Notes: generated by a model from the letters alone, not told the origin. A stretch of DNA of 64,000 bases from Bacillota bacterium (GCA_023453025.1 JAEXUD010000061.1:80649-144648), one strand, 5' to 3'; positions 15,805 through 24,920 are shown, counted from the first letter of the stretch. Program-made: numbers and translations.

Positions 15805-16875
15805 TTATTTTATTTGGCCTTTAACGAGTTTGTCTTCAGATAAAATGTATATGTCACTGCCTTTAACTGTAAAATCAGAAATATTACCTTCTGTATCTTC
15901 GTATATTTTATCTGTCTTCAATCCATGAATAAGAAATATGATATTTTTATTATATACAAAAACCTTATCTTCGTAAACCTTTAATTTATCCACACCTTCC
16001 GGTATCTTGCTCACTCCCGTCACCTTGCCCTCATAATTGTAAGAAATAAGCTCAGTGTCTGTACCTTTTTTATATATTATATAAATGTGTTGATTTTCTT
16101 TGCTTATTTCATAATCAAGTATTTTATTATAAATTCCGTTCTTCCACATAAGTTTGCCGTTTGTATTAAAATAATAAATATTTTTGGTTCCTATTACTAT
16201 AACGTTATTATTTATAATCTGCGTTTTAATCAATATCTCATCATCAATTTCCATGTTCCAAAGTTCCACATCATCAAGTAAATTAAAATAAACGGTATTT
16301 ATTACTGAGCCATTTTCAAATCTCATAGTAATAAGTGAATATGCCTCAGATTTATCACTTATAGATACACCTGTAATATTATCATCAAAGGCTTTGTTAT
16401 CAACAATTAATTCATTGTTATCATTCATAATATATAATGAGTTTTGTCCTGTATTGTTTTTAATAATCATATATATTTTTTCATTTTCACGTGAAACACT
16501 TACTATATCCCCTTGAATTGCAGTCATTACATACTTTTGATTATTTAAATCTATCATTTGTATCATGTCTTCCATATTTCTGAATATATAGTTATCGGTT
16601 ATATATACCTGCCTTGAAAATGATTCATCTTCATTTTTCCAAATTAAATTATTTTTGTAATCAAGAAATATAATTTTTTGATTATTGTATGTTATCAACC
16701 CATCGTAAAAAAATCTGCATTCCTCAAGAGTGTCTATTTTGGTTGTTTGAGTATTTTCTACATTATACACCTTTTTTTGGTCTAATAATGTCATAAATTC
16801 TTGTCCATATGTAATAATTGCTATCCCAAGTATAATTATTATAAAAAATATAATAAATGTAATCAGCTTCTTCAT
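15805..16875 (-). CDS. Membrane-anchored beta-propeller-like protein, DUF5711-like
   Basis: 356 residues. One N-terminal membrane helix (residues 4-24, LITFIIFFIIIILGIAIITYG) is followed by an extracytoplasmic region of repeated beta strands (for example ILIKTQIINNNVIVIGTKNIYYFNTNG, interrupted pattern) that suggests a beta-propeller. This matches my memory of the DUF5711 family of Clostridia, but no motif proves it. First gene of a run with cvpA, yedF and DUF951. A near-perfect parS site lies inside the coding region at 16483-16498. Confidence 0.65.
   Translation of the reverse strand: MKKLITFIIFFIIIILGIAIITYGQEFMTLLDQKKVYNVENTQTTKIDTLEECRFFYDGLITYNNQKIIFLDYKNNLIWKNEDESFSRQVYITDNYIFRNMEDMIQMIDLNNQKYVMTAIQGDIVSVSRENEKIYMIIKNNTGQNSLYIMNDNNELIVDNKAFDDNITGVSISDKSEAYSLITMRFENGSVINTVYFNLLDDVELWNMEIDDEILIKTQIINNNVIVIGTKNIYYFNTNGKLMWKNGIYNKILDYEISKENQHIYIIYKKGTDTELISYNYEGKVTGVSKIPEGVDKLKVYEDKVFVYNKNIIFLIHGLKTDKIYEDTEGNISDFTVKGSDIYILSEDKLVKGQIK
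16483..16498. other. Candidate parS centromere site
   Basis: ATTTTCACGTGAAACA differs from the conserved Firmicute parS TGTTTCACGTGAAACA only at the first two bases; the 12-bp core TTTCACGTGAAA is intact. It lies about 9 kb from parB and 18 kb from dnaA, which is the expected side and range. It is in a coding region, as parS sites often are. ParB would load here. Confidence 0.7.
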
Positions 16876-16973
16876 ATTATTTCCCTAATGTTCAATTTAC
16901 CATATTATATCAAATTTATAAGGATATTGCATTAAAATTTAATTAAATACATATAATAAAAGAAAAGTAAATT

Positions 16974-17003
16974 AAAAGAAAATTGCATCTGCAATTTTCT
17001 TTT
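16974..17003 (-). terminator. Terminator after the cysteine desulfurase family gene
   Basis: A perfect 14-bp stem AAAAGAAAATTGCA / TGCAATTTTCTTTT with a 2-base loop, 6 bases after the stop codon. Runs of A and T on both flanks make it able to act in both directions. Confidence 0.82.
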
Positions 17004-17008
17004 ATTAT

Positions 17009-18148
17009 TTATGTTCCTGAAATCTCATTTAACGCTTTTACCGCCGCCATAATATCTGTCCTTTTATTAAATGGTCCTATGCCAAATCTTACTGCTCCCA
17101 GTTTTTCTGTTCCTATTGTTTTATGTGCCAATGGTGCACAATGAAGCCCAGGTCTTACTGCAATATTATATTCTGTGTCTAATCTGTAAGCAACCTCTGA
17201 AGAATCCATATCCAGTATATTTATAGGAACAACTCCACATCTGTAGTCAATGTCTTCAGGGCCGTATATTTCGATTTTAGCGTTCTTTTTTAGTTCATTG
17301 AGGAATATATCAAGAAGATTTTTTTCGTGGCTGTAAATTGATTTTGTGCCCTTGTTTAGAATGTACTTTAACCCTGCATTCAGTCCTGCAATCCCTGGAA
17401 GATTATGCGTACCTGCTTCTAACTTGTCAGGATAGAAATTTGGCTGGAGCATGCTGCTGGATTCACTGCCTGTTCCGCCTTCCTTCAATTGTTTTATATC
17501 TGCTTCACAATTAATAAGAAGTGCTCCTGTTCCCTGCGGACCTAAAAGGCCTTTGTGGCCGGGTACAGCCAGCAAATCAATATTAAATTTATTCATATCA
17601 ATTTCCATTACACCGGCACTTTGAGAGCCGTCTACCAGATACAAAATATTTTTATTTTTGCACATTTGTCCAATTTCTTCTATAGGCATTATTGTTCCGG
17701 TCAGATTTGATACATGCGTAGTTACAACGAGTTTGGTATTGCTCCTTACAGAAGCTTCTATATCCTCAACCTTTACTCTCCCATCCTTTGCACACTGAAC
17801 TATAGTATTTTCCACCCCATATTTTTCCATTTCTTTTATTGGCCGCAGTACGGAATTATGTTCCATAGATGTAGTTATAACATGATCTCCGGAGTTTAAA
17901 ACGCCCTTGATTGCCTGATTTAAGCCATCGGTTGCATTGAAGGTAAATATAACTTTCATAGGGTCATCTAAATTAAACAGTTGCGCCATTAATTCCCTGG
18001 TTTCATATATAACCCTGGCCCCTTCAATAGCCATTGCATGACTTCCTCTTCCAGGATTTGCACCATATTCAGTCATTGCTCTCATGACACTTTGATATAC
18101 TGTCTTTGGTTTCGGGTATGTTGTTGCAGCATTATCTAAATAAATCAT
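17009..18148 (-). CDS. Cysteine desulfurase family protein (SufS-like aminotransferase class V)
   Basis: 379 residues, PLP fold type I. The start is YLDNAATTYPKP, with ATG at 18146-18148. Visible sites: SMEHNSVLRP (His over PLP), VDGSQSAG (Asp binding PLP nitrogen), PGHKGLLGPQGTGAL (Schiff-base Lys, about residue 199) and RPGLHCAPLAH (catalytic Cys, about residue 342). Overall it resembles the clostridial subfamily often found near selenium or molybdenum genes, distinct from IscS. It releases sulfur, or possibly selenium, from cysteine or selenocysteine. yedF on the same strand supports a sulfur or selenium transfer role, which is inference. Confidence 0.9.
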   Translation of the reverse strand: MIYLDNAATTYPKPKTVYQSVMRAMTEYGANPGRGSHAMAIEGARVIYETRELMAQLFNLDDPMKVIFTFNATDGLNQAIKGVLNSGDHVITTSMEHNSVLRPIKEMEKYGVENTIVQCAKDGRVKVEDIEASVRSNTKLVVTTHVSNLTGTIMPIEEIGQMCKNKNILYLVDGSQSAGVMEIDMNKFNIDLLAVPGHKGLLGPQGTGALLINCEADIKQLKEGGTGSESSSMLQPNFYPDKLEAGTHNLPGIAGLNAGLKYILNKGTKSIYSHEKNLLDIFLNELKKNAKIEIYGPEDIDYRCGVVPINILDMDSSEVAYRLDTEYNIAVRPGLHCAPLAHKTIGTEKLGAVRFGIGPFNKRTDIMAAVKALNEISGT

Positions 18149-18192
18149 TACATCACCTGCTATTATAATTTTAATTTATTATATGTTTGTAT

Positions 18193-19476
18193 TTAACTAT
18201 TTGATAACAATTTATCCTTGTATACAATATTTCCTCTGCATATGGTGTATTTAACTTTTCCCGTCAACTCCCATCCTATGAAAGGAGAATTGCTTGACTT
18301 GGAATAGAAATTATCAACTGTCCAATTTTCTTCAGGGTCAAATATTAATATATCTGCCTTTAACCCTTCTTTTATTCTGCCTGAGCTTAAATTATATAAA
18401 TTTGCCGGATTTATAGTCATTTTTTCTATAAGCTCACTAAGTGTTAAACAATTATTTTTAACTAAGTAAGTTATGCCTAATGCTAATGCAGTTTCCAATC
18501 CTATTATTCCGCTGGGTGCCTTTAAAAACTCCTGTTCTTTTTCTTCTCTGCTGTGAGGAGCATGATCTGTGGCAATTATATTAATTGTACCGTCCTTTAA
18601 GCCTTCTATAATTTTCAATCTGTCTTCCTCCGTCCTTAACGGAGGATTCATTTTAGCATTTGTTTTATATTTTATAACATCATCCTCTGTTAATGTAAAA
18701 TGATGTGGTGAAGCTTCTGCGAATATATTTGCTCCCTTTGATTTTGCATATCTTATTACATCAACTGACACACCTGAGCTTACATGCTGTATATTTACTT
18801 TTGCTCCGGTTTCTAAAGCCAGAATGCAATCTCTTGCAATCATTACATCCTCAGCTGAATGTGATGCTCCGGATATATTTAATTTTTTTGATATTCTTCC
18901 ATGGTTAATACCCGGGTTAAAAACCAAATCTGGATCTTCTTCATGAAAGCTTATTGGCACATCAAGCTTTTTTGCAGCTTCCATAGCTTTTAAAACTATA
19001 TACGAATCCATTATTGGAAAACCATCATCAGTAAATCCGGCTGCTCCTCTATATTTCAACAAATCCATATCCACAAGCTCTTTTCCTTGTAATCCGATTG
19101 TAACTGCGGCAGCTTGCAATATATTTATTTGAGAGTTTTTTGCCTCATTCAGGATGTACTCAAGGGTTTCTGAATTGTCTGCTGCAGGTTTTGTATTTGC
19201 CATGCACACAACTGTTGTAAAACCACCTCTGGCTGCTGCTTTGGAGCCTGATTGGATATCTTCTTTATATGTTAACCCCGGATCTCTGAAATGCACATGT
19301 ACATCAATTAAACCAGGTGTAACTACTTTTCCTTCTGCATCTATTATTTCATCTGCATCATAAGCATCAATAGCTTTATCGATTTTTACAATATACTCTC
19401 CATCTATAAGAACATCTGATATTTCATCCATTTTCGTTTCCGGATCAATTACTCTTCCATTTTTTATAAGTATCAT
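18193..19476 (-). CDS. pyrC: Dihydroorotase
   Basis: 427 residues, class I amidohydrolase, closing carbamoyl-aspartate to dihydroorotate. Metal ligands: DVHVHFRDPG (about residues 58-67), the carboxylated-Lys region, HVSSGVSVDVI (about residues 237-247) and ATDHAPHSREEKE (about residues 304-316). It is separated by several kb from the pyrBIKDE operon but would supply its intermediate. It lies 44 bases upstream of the cysteine desulfurase gene, probably co-transcribed with it. Confidence 0.95.
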   Translation of the reverse strand: MILIKNGRVIDPETKMDEISDVLIDGEYIVKIDKAIDAYDADEIIDAEGKVVTPGLIDVHVHFRDPGLTYKEDIQSGSKAAARGGFTTVVCMANTKPAADNSETLEYILNEAKNSQINILQAAAVTIGLQGKELVDMDLLKYRGAAGFTDDGFPIMDSYIVLKAMEAAKKLDVPISFHEEDPDLVFNPGINHGRISKKLNISGASHSAEDVMIARDCILALETGAKVNIQHVSSGVSVDVIRYAKSKGANIFAEASPHHFTLTEDDVIKYKTNAKMNPPLRTEEDRLKIIEGLKDGTINIIATDHAPHSREEKEQEFLKAPSGIIGLETALALGITYLVKNNCLTLSELIEKMTINPANLYNLSSGRIKEGLKADILIFDPEENWTVDNFYSKSSNSPFIGWELTGKVKYTICRGNIVYKDKLLSNS

Positions 19477-19548
19477 TTTAATCCCCTATTGTTCAATATA
19501 CGTTTATTATATCACAAATACAACAATATGAAAGAAATATATTAATAG

Positions 19549-19577
19549 TTGGTAATTTAATGGTTCTATGCTATTAT
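19549..19577 (+). promoter_or_regulatory. Predicted promoter of the HAD phosphatase gene
   Basis: TTGGTA (19549-19554), a 17-base spacer and TATTAT (19572-19577), ending about 15 bases before the Shine-Dalgarno site CGGAGG. It is divergent from pyrC. Confidence 0.45.
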
Positions 19578-19603
19578 TAATATAATAAATATCGGAGGTA
19601 TCT

Positions 19604-20263
19604 ATGTTTAAAGCTGCAATATTTGATTTAGACGGAACTTTACTTGATTCTATTGAGGATTTAGAAAGAGCATGCAATTATGCTTTATCTAAATTTAATC
19701 TTCCCCATGTCGATTCTCAAAAGCATAAATTAATGCTTGGCTATGGACGACGAAAAGTAATTGAATCAATCACAAGTGAATTTTTTGGATTCGAAGAAAG
19801 CGATTTAACAAATAAATTTCTTATGTACTACAACGAATTTTATAATGCTCATATGTTTGATAATACGAAGCCCTTTAAAGGAATAATTGATATGCTTGAT
19901 ATGTTAAACCGTAAAAATATAATTACTGCCGTATTATCCAACAAACCTCATGATTATACGTTAAAACTTTGTGAGAGATTTTTTTATGATAAAATACAAT
20001 TTGTATCAGGTCTTAAGGATGGATGTGGTGCCAAACCTGATCCTGCTTCTCTTTTGGGCATTATTCAAGATATGAATTTAAATAAAGCAGAATGCATTTA
20101 CGTTGGTGATACAGAAATTGATATACAGGTTGCCAAAAATGCCGGCGTAAAATCCCTGGGTGTATTATGGGGCTTTAGAACACAATCTGTTTTGGAACGT
20201 GAGAAAGCTGATTATTTAGCAACAAGCATAAATGAAATGGTTGATATTATATTAAATAATTAA
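19604..20263 (+). CDS. HAD family hydrolase, phosphoglycolate phosphatase-like
   Basis: 219 residues. HAD motif I DLDGTLLDS (nucleophile Asp about residue 8), a helical cap (residues 18-85), motif II LSNKPHD (about residue 110), a motif III Lys in GCGAKPDP, and motif IV YVGDTEIDIQVAKNAGV (about residues 166-182). The cap type and the order fit Gph/PpaX-like phosphatases acting on small phosphate esters. The true substrate is not known. Single gene with its own promoter and terminator. Confidence 0.88.
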   Translation: MFKAAIFDLDGTLLDSIEDLERACNYALSKFNLPHVDSQKHKLMLGYGRRKVIESITSEFFGFEESDLTNKFLMYYNEFYNAHMFDNTKPFKGIIDMLDMLNRKNIITAVLSNKPHDYTLKLCERFFYDKIQFVSGLKDGCGAKPDPASLLGIIQDMNLNKAECIYVGDTEIDIQVAKNAGVKSLGVLWGFRTQSVLEREKADYLATSINEMVDIILNN

Positions 20264-20298
20264 TAAGTGATTGATGACAAAGCATACCCCCTAACATC

Positions 20299-20328
20299 GT
20301 CATTCTGAGGCGAACCCGAAGAATCTCT
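20299..20328 (+). repeat. Copy of the dispersed GTCATTCTGA repeat family
   Basis: GTCATTCTGAGGCGAACCCG, then AAGAATCTCT, close to the family consensus. It lies between the HAD gene stop and the terminator at 20343. Confidence 0.7.
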
Positions 20329-20342
20329 ATTGTCAGAAGACT

Positions 20343-20370
20343 CAGGGAGGGCTTAACCCTCCCTGTTTTT
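20343..20370 (+). terminator. Terminator of the HAD gene
   Basis: CAGGGAGGG / CCCTCCCTG with loop CTTAA and TTTTT after it. The same stem lies 7 bases past the hydA stop on the minus strand, so convergent transcripts may share it, although the minus side lacks a U-run. Confidence 0.85.
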
Positions 20371-20376
20371 AAATTT

Positions 20377-22188
20377 TTATTTTAATTTTTCAAAAAGTTT
20401 TTCAAACTCTTCTTCCTGCTCAACCTTATATGACTCTCTCTTGCTATAATGAGTGTGCAAAAGTTTATGTGACAAATGGCTGTTTGGCTCTTTCAGAAAT
20501 TCTTCATAAAGCTTCTTAACCTCAGGATTTTTATGAGATTTTCTCAGCGGCAGAGATTTATCCAATTCATACAATGCATCTGCTCTCTTTGTCTTTGGAT
20601 TTACATCAAGTCTTGCCTTAGCAGAAACGTGGGACTGACCTCCACCATGTACACATCCTCCCGGACATGCCATAACCTCTATAAAATGATACTGCTTTTC
20701 GCCTGATTTAACTGACTCAAGAACCTTTGCAGCATTTGCAGTTCCATGAGCCACCGCAATTTTAACCTCTGTATCCTTGCCTTCTATAGGAAGAACTACT
20801 GATGCTTCTTTAACTCCTTCAATTCCTCTGACACCTTGATATTCAATTTCTTCTAAATCCTTGCCAGTTAGTATATCTGCAACTGTTCTTAAAGCTGCTT
20901 CCATAACACCGCCTGTTGCACCAAATATAGCACCTGCTCCTGTATACTCTCCTAATATGCTGTCCGGCTTTTCATCCTTAAGGTTTATAAAATTAATTCT
21001 GGCTTGCTTTATCATGTCCCCAAGCTCTCTCGTTGTCAATGAAATGTCTACATCTCGTACACCGTCAACTTCCATCTCAGGTCTGTTGGCTTCTGTTTTC
21101 TTTGAAGTACATGGCATTACAGACACACATACCATCTTCTTAGGATCTATTCCTTCCTTTTGAGCATAGTATGTCTTTGCTATGGCTCCAAACATCTGCT
21201 GCGGTGATTTGCAGGTTGACAGGTTATCAAGAAAATCAGGATAATTCAATTCACAGAAACGAATCCATCCAGGTGAACATGATGTTATCATCGGAAGCTT
21301 ACCGCCATTTTTCACCCTGTGTAAAAGCTCTGTTCCTTCTTCCAAAATAGTAAGATCCGCTGAGAAATTTGTATCAAAAACCTTATTAAATCCGAGTCTT
21401 CTTAATGCAGCAACCATTTTTCCCGTCACATCTGTTCCAACCGGATAGCCAAATTCCTCACCTAGAGACGCCCTTACACCCGGAGCTGTTTGTACAACAA
21501 CATATTTTTCTGGGTCATCAATAGCTTCCCAAACCTCATCTGTATATGTTCTTTCTCTAAGTGCTGCTACAGGGCATGCCTGAATACATTGTCCGCAATA
21601 TACACATTCCACATCCATCATGCTGTAATCAAATGCAGGAGCGACCTCTGTATTAAAACCTCTTTTAGTAAAGTCTAACACTCCTATACCCTGAACATTC
21701 CTGCATGTGCTTACACAGCGCCCGCAAAGTATGCACTTGCTGGTATCTCTTACTATTGAATGGGATAAATCATCAATTTTAGCTTCTCTTTTTGCTCCTT
21801 CAAATTCTATATCCTTAATTCCAAGTTCATCACATAGTTTTTGAAGCTCGCAAGTACCGTTTCTAAGACATGTCAAGCATTCTCTGTTATGATTTGCAAG
21901 TATAAGCTCCACATTCATTCTTACTGCATTTCTGACCTTTGCGGTATTAGTTCTTACATTCATTCCTTCCTGAACCTGTAAAACGCATGATGCAGGAAGA
22001 TTTCTCATCGGAACACCCTTTATATCAACTTCAACAACACATACTCTGCATGCGGCTATTTCATTTATATCCTTTAAAAAACAAAGTGTAGGTATGTCAA
22101 TTCCAGCCTCCCTGGCTGCCATTAACACTGTATAATCCTTAGGAACGCTGACCTGTATTCCGTTTATAGTTACATTAACATTTTCCAT
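20377..22188 (-). CDS. hydA: [FeFe] hydrogenase catalytic subunit, HydA of HydABC type
   Basis: 603 residues with the ATG at 22186-22188 (GGTG 6 bases upstream); a GTG 9 bases earlier is possible. Numbered from that GTG: an N-terminal [2Fe-2S] with Cys 39, 50, 53 and 71; a His-Cys3 cluster HNRECLTCLRNGTC (residues 103-116); two [4Fe-4S] sites CILCGRCVSTC and CVYCGQCIQACP; then the H-cluster domain. H-cluster motifs are TSCSPGW (about 305-311), MPCTSKK (about 360) and MACPGGCVHGGG (about 508), with a C-terminal small-subunit segment. In TSCSPGW a Ser replaces the second Cys of the textbook TSCCPxW. It would make or consume H2 with the HydB and HydC subunits. Confidence 0.94.
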   Translation of the reverse strand: MENVNVTINGIQVSVPKDYTVLMAAREAGIDIPTLCFLKDINEIAACRVCVVEVDIKGVPMRNLPASCVLQVQEGMNVRTNTAKVRNAVRMNVELILANHNRECLTCLRNGTCELQKLCDELGIKDIEFEGAKREAKIDDLSHSIVRDTSKCILCGRCVSTCRNVQGIGVLDFTKRGFNTEVAPAFDYSMMDVECVYCGQCIQACPVAALRERTYTDEVWEAIDDPEKYVVVQTAPGVRASLGEEFGYPVGTDVTGKMVAALRRLGFNKVFDTNFSADLTILEEGTELLHRVKNGGKLPMITSCSPGWIRFCELNYPDFLDNLSTCKSPQQMFGAIAKTYYAQKEGIDPKKMVCVSVMPCTSKKTEANRPEMEVDGVRDVDISLTTRELGDMIKQARINFINLKDEKPDSILGEYTGAGAIFGATGGVMEAALRTVADILTGKDLEEIEYQGVRGIEGVKEASVVLPIEGKDTEVKIAVAHGTANAAKVLESVKSGEKQYHFIEVMACPGGCVHGGGQSHVSAKARLDVNPKTKRADALYELDKSLPLRKSHKNPEVKKLYEEFLKEPNSHLSHKLLHTHYSKRESYKVEQEEEFEKLFEKLK

Positions 22189-22205
22189 AATTAACACCAG
22201 CCTTT

Positions 22206-23996
22206 CTATTTCTTAATAATTGCATGGAATGTACAAGCATCCATACACGAACCACATTTTATACATTTATCCTGATTAATAATATGAACTTCCTTAACCT
22301 TGCCTTCAATTGCTCCAACGGGACAAATCCTTGAGCATCTTGTACAGCCCTTACAATCCATTGTTATAATATATTTTAACAATGACTGACAGACACCGGC
22401 AGGACATCTTTTTTCTATAACATGTGCTTCATACTCATCTCTGAAATATTTTAATGTGGACAGTACTGGATTTGGTGCTGTTTGTCCCAATCCGCAAAGA
22501 GATGTCTCTTTAATATTTAATGCCAGCCTTTCAAGCTTATCAAGGTCGTCCATTGTACCCTTGCCTTCAGTTATTTTTTCCAAAATTTCAAGCATTCGTT
22601 TTGTGCCTTCTCTGCATGGAGTACATTTGCCGCAGGATTCATCGACTGTAAAATCAAGGAAGAATCTTGCGATATCAACCATACAGTTATCCTCATCCAT
22701 TACTATCATCCCGCCGGATCCCATCATGGAGCCTACTGCAGTTAAATTATCGTAATCAATAGGAATATCAAGGTGATCCTTTGTCAAGCATCCGCCTGAA
22801 GGTCCTCCTGTTTGAACTGCCTTGAATTCTTTTCCTTTAGGACATCCTCCTCCTATATCATAAATAACTTCTTTTAAGGTTGTTCCCATAGGAACCTCAA
22901 CCAATCCTGTATTGTTTATTTTTCCGCCAAGAGCAAATACCTTTGTTCCGGGAGACTTTTCCGTACCAAAGCTTTTAAACCATTCCGAACCGTTTAAAAT
23001 AATCTGCGGCACATTTGCCAAGGTTTCAACATTATTTATTATAGTAGGCTTACCCCATAAGCCTTTATTTGCCGGGAAAGGCGGCTTGTTTCTGGACATT
23101 CCTCTCTTTCCTTCAATTGACTGCATCAAAGCTGTTTCTTCTCCGCAAACAAAAGCTCCGGCTCCCAGTCTGATTTCTATATCAAAGTCAAAATCTGTAT
23201 CAAACAAATTTTTCCCTAATAATCCAAGTTCTCTGGCTTGATTTATTGCAATTTCAAGCCTGTGTACAGCTATAGGATATTCCGCTCTGACATAAATAAA
23301 ACCTTTTGTAGCTCCGATTGCATATCCTGCAATAGCCATAGCCTCTAATACAGCGTGAGGGTCACCTTCCAGGACACTTCTGTCCATAAATGCACCTGGG
23401 TCGCCCTCGTCAGCATTACATATTACATATTTTTGATCTGCTTTATTTGGTGCGGCAAAGCTCCATTTCATGCCTGTTGAAAATCCGGCTCCTCCTCTTC
23501 CCTTCAAGCCTGAATCCTTTACCAATTTTATTACTTCATCAGGTGTCATTTCTGTAAGCACCTTTCCAAGTGCCATATATCCGTCACGCGCTATATATTC
23601 CTCTATATTTTCAGGGTTTATTAAACCACAATTTCTAAGCGCAACTCTTTTTTGCTTCTTATAAAATTCAACTTCGCTTAGAGGCTTGATTTGTTCATTT
23701 TTCGCACTTTCATCATACAAATATTTACGAACTATTCTTCCTTTTAATAAATGCTCCTCGACAATCTCGTCAACTCTATCTACAGTCATTCTTGCATAAA
23801 ATGTTCCTTCAGGATATATTATAACTACAGGTCCTTCTTCACATAAACCAAAACATCCTGTAACAACAACCTGAACCTCATCATCCAAATTAACTTCTTT
23901 AATTTTATCTTCGAATCTTTGCTTAATTAAAGCAGATTTTGAAGAACTGCATCCGGTTCCGCCGCAAACCAGGACATGTGATCTGAAAATTTTCAT
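22206..23996 (-). CDS. hydB: NuoF-like NAD(H)-binding subunit of the hydrogenase, HydB
   Basis: 596 residues. Residues 5-85 form a thioredoxin-like [2Fe-2S] domain (CGGTGCSSSK, TGCFGLCEEG). The NuoF core has the NADH/FMN site GRGGAGFSTGMKW (about 166-178) and GAGAFVCGEETAL (about 293-305), an SLBB region, and the [4Fe-4S] site ESCGKCTPCREG. The C-terminus adds two ferredoxin clusters, CKGCTRCSRICP and CIKCGSCMDAC. This layout is that of the flavin subunit of electron-bifurcating or NADH-dependent hydrogenases, which couple NADH, ferredoxin and H2. GGAGGAGAAGC precedes the ATG. hydA follows after a gap of under 20 bases. Confidence 0.95.
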   Translation of the reverse strand: MKIFRSHVLVCGGTGCSSSKSALIKQRFEDKIKEVNLDDEVQVVVTGCFGLCEEGPVVIIYPEGTFYARMTVDRVDEIVEEHLLKGRIVRKYLYDESAKNEQIKPLSEVEFYKKQKRVALRNCGLINPENIEEYIARDGYMALGKVLTEMTPDEVIKLVKDSGLKGRGGAGFSTGMKWSFAAPNKADQKYVICNADEGDPGAFMDRSVLEGDPHAVLEAMAIAGYAIGATKGFIYVRAEYPIAVHRLEIAINQARELGLLGKNLFDTDFDFDIEIRLGAGAFVCGEETALMQSIEGKRGMSRNKPPFPANKGLWGKPTIINNVETLANVPQIILNGSEWFKSFGTEKSPGTKVFALGGKINNTGLVEVPMGTTLKEVIYDIGGGCPKGKEFKAVQTGGPSGGCLTKDHLDIPIDYDNLTAVGSMMGSGGMIVMDEDNCMVDIARFFLDFTVDESCGKCTPCREGTKRMLEILEKITEGKGTMDDLDKLERLALNIKETSLCGLGQTAPNPVLSTLKYFRDEYEAHVIEKRCPAGVCQSLLKYIITMDCKGCTRCSRICPVGAIEGKVKEVHIINQDKCIKCGSCMDACTFHAIIKK

Positions 23997-24022
23997 TGCT
24001 TCTCCTCCATTCCTTAGAAATG

Positions 24023-24385
24023 CTACTCAGCACCTATTGTATATTCTCGTACAATATTGTTGTTAACCAAATGCTCTGATACAATTCTCTTTGCTTTATC
24101 AGGATTTATATGAATATAGGTAACTTTCTCTTTACCAGTCGCATACACTTCTACTATCGGCTCATAAGTGCACATTCCGATGCAGCCTGTTTGAACTACC
24201 TGTACATTACCAAGGTTTCTTTTGGCAATCTCCTCAACAAGCGTTGCTAATACAGGTCTTGCCCCTGCTGATATTCCGCATGTGGCCATTCCTACTACAA
24301 CTCTTATATCCTTATCAGAATTACGCATTTCAACATTTTTTATAGCTTCTTCTCTTAATTTTTTTAACTCTTCCAAAGATTTCAT
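24023..24385 (-). CDS. Small [2Fe-2S] thioredoxin-like ferredoxin of the hyd operon
   Basis: About 120 residues, starting at the ATG at 24383-24385 behind GGGGGC; a longer reading would overlap the end of hydC. The pattern ATCGISAGARPV, QTGCIGMCTYEPIV gives four Cys in the thioredoxin-like [2Fe-2S] arrangement, similar to the N-terminus of HydB. Such a gene is common between the NuoE-like and NuoF-like genes of clostridial hydrogenase operons. It probably relays electrons within or to the complex. Gaps to both neighbours are under 30 bases. Confidence 0.85.
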   Translation of the reverse strand: MKSLEELKKLREEAIKNVEMRNSDKDIRVVVGMATCGISAGARPVLATLVEEIAKRNLGNVQVVQTGCIGMCTYEPIVEVYATGKEKVTYIHINPDKAKRIVSEHLVNNNIVREYTIGAE

Positions 24386-24395
24386 AATTTGCCCC

Positions 24396-24884
24396 CTATT
24401 CCTTGTATTTAGATAATATTTCCGGTATTTTTTTAGGTTCCAGCTTGCCGTAGACATCCCCGTCAATCATCATTACAGGAGCTAAACCGCAGCATCCTAA
24501 ACATCTTGTAGCTTCAAGAGTAAATATATTATCAGCTGTTGTTTCACCAACCTTAACGCTTAATTCTTTAGATAACTTGTCCAGAACTTGCTGAGAACCC
24601 TTAACATAACAAGCTGTTCCGAGACAGACACCTATTGTATGTTTTCCCTTAGGTTCTATTGAAAACTGAGTGTAAAAGGTTGCAACGCCATAAACCTCAG
24701 CCAACGAAACATCTAATTCATAGGAAATAAATTTTTGTACTTCAATTGGAAGATATCCAAAAATATCTTGAGCCTTATGAAGTGTCTGCATTAAAATTCC
24801 TTGATTCCCTTTGATGGAATCAATATACTCTTTAAGCTGCACAAATTGCTTTTCACTAGCTTTTACATCAAGTCCTTTTATCAA
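24396..24884 (-). CDS. hydC: NuoE-like [2Fe-2S] subunit of the hydrogenase, HydC
   Basis: About 162 residues. I choose TTG at 24882-24884, which has GGGAGG 8 bases upstream; an upstream ATG at 24908 has no good site. The N-terminal helical bundle (ILMQTLHKAQDIFGYLP) and thioredoxin-like [2Fe-2S] domain are the 24-kDa Complex I type. Its four Cys are in CLGTAC, and in CLGCCG near residue 120. First gene of the hyd operon, with a near-consensus promoter 37 bases upstream. It would work as the third subunit beside HydA and HydB. Confidence 0.93.
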   Translation of the reverse strand: MIKGLDVKASEKQFVQLKEYIDSIKGNQGILMQTLHKAQDIFGYLPIEVQKFISYELDVSLAEVYGVATFYTQFSIEPKGKHTIGVCLGTACYVKGSQQVLDKLSKELSVKVGETTADNIFTLEATRCLGCCGLAPVMMIDGDVYGKLEPKKIPEILSKYKE

Positions 24885-24920
24885 AATAACAACCTCCCAT
24901 TTTGTCATAACATTTGACCT

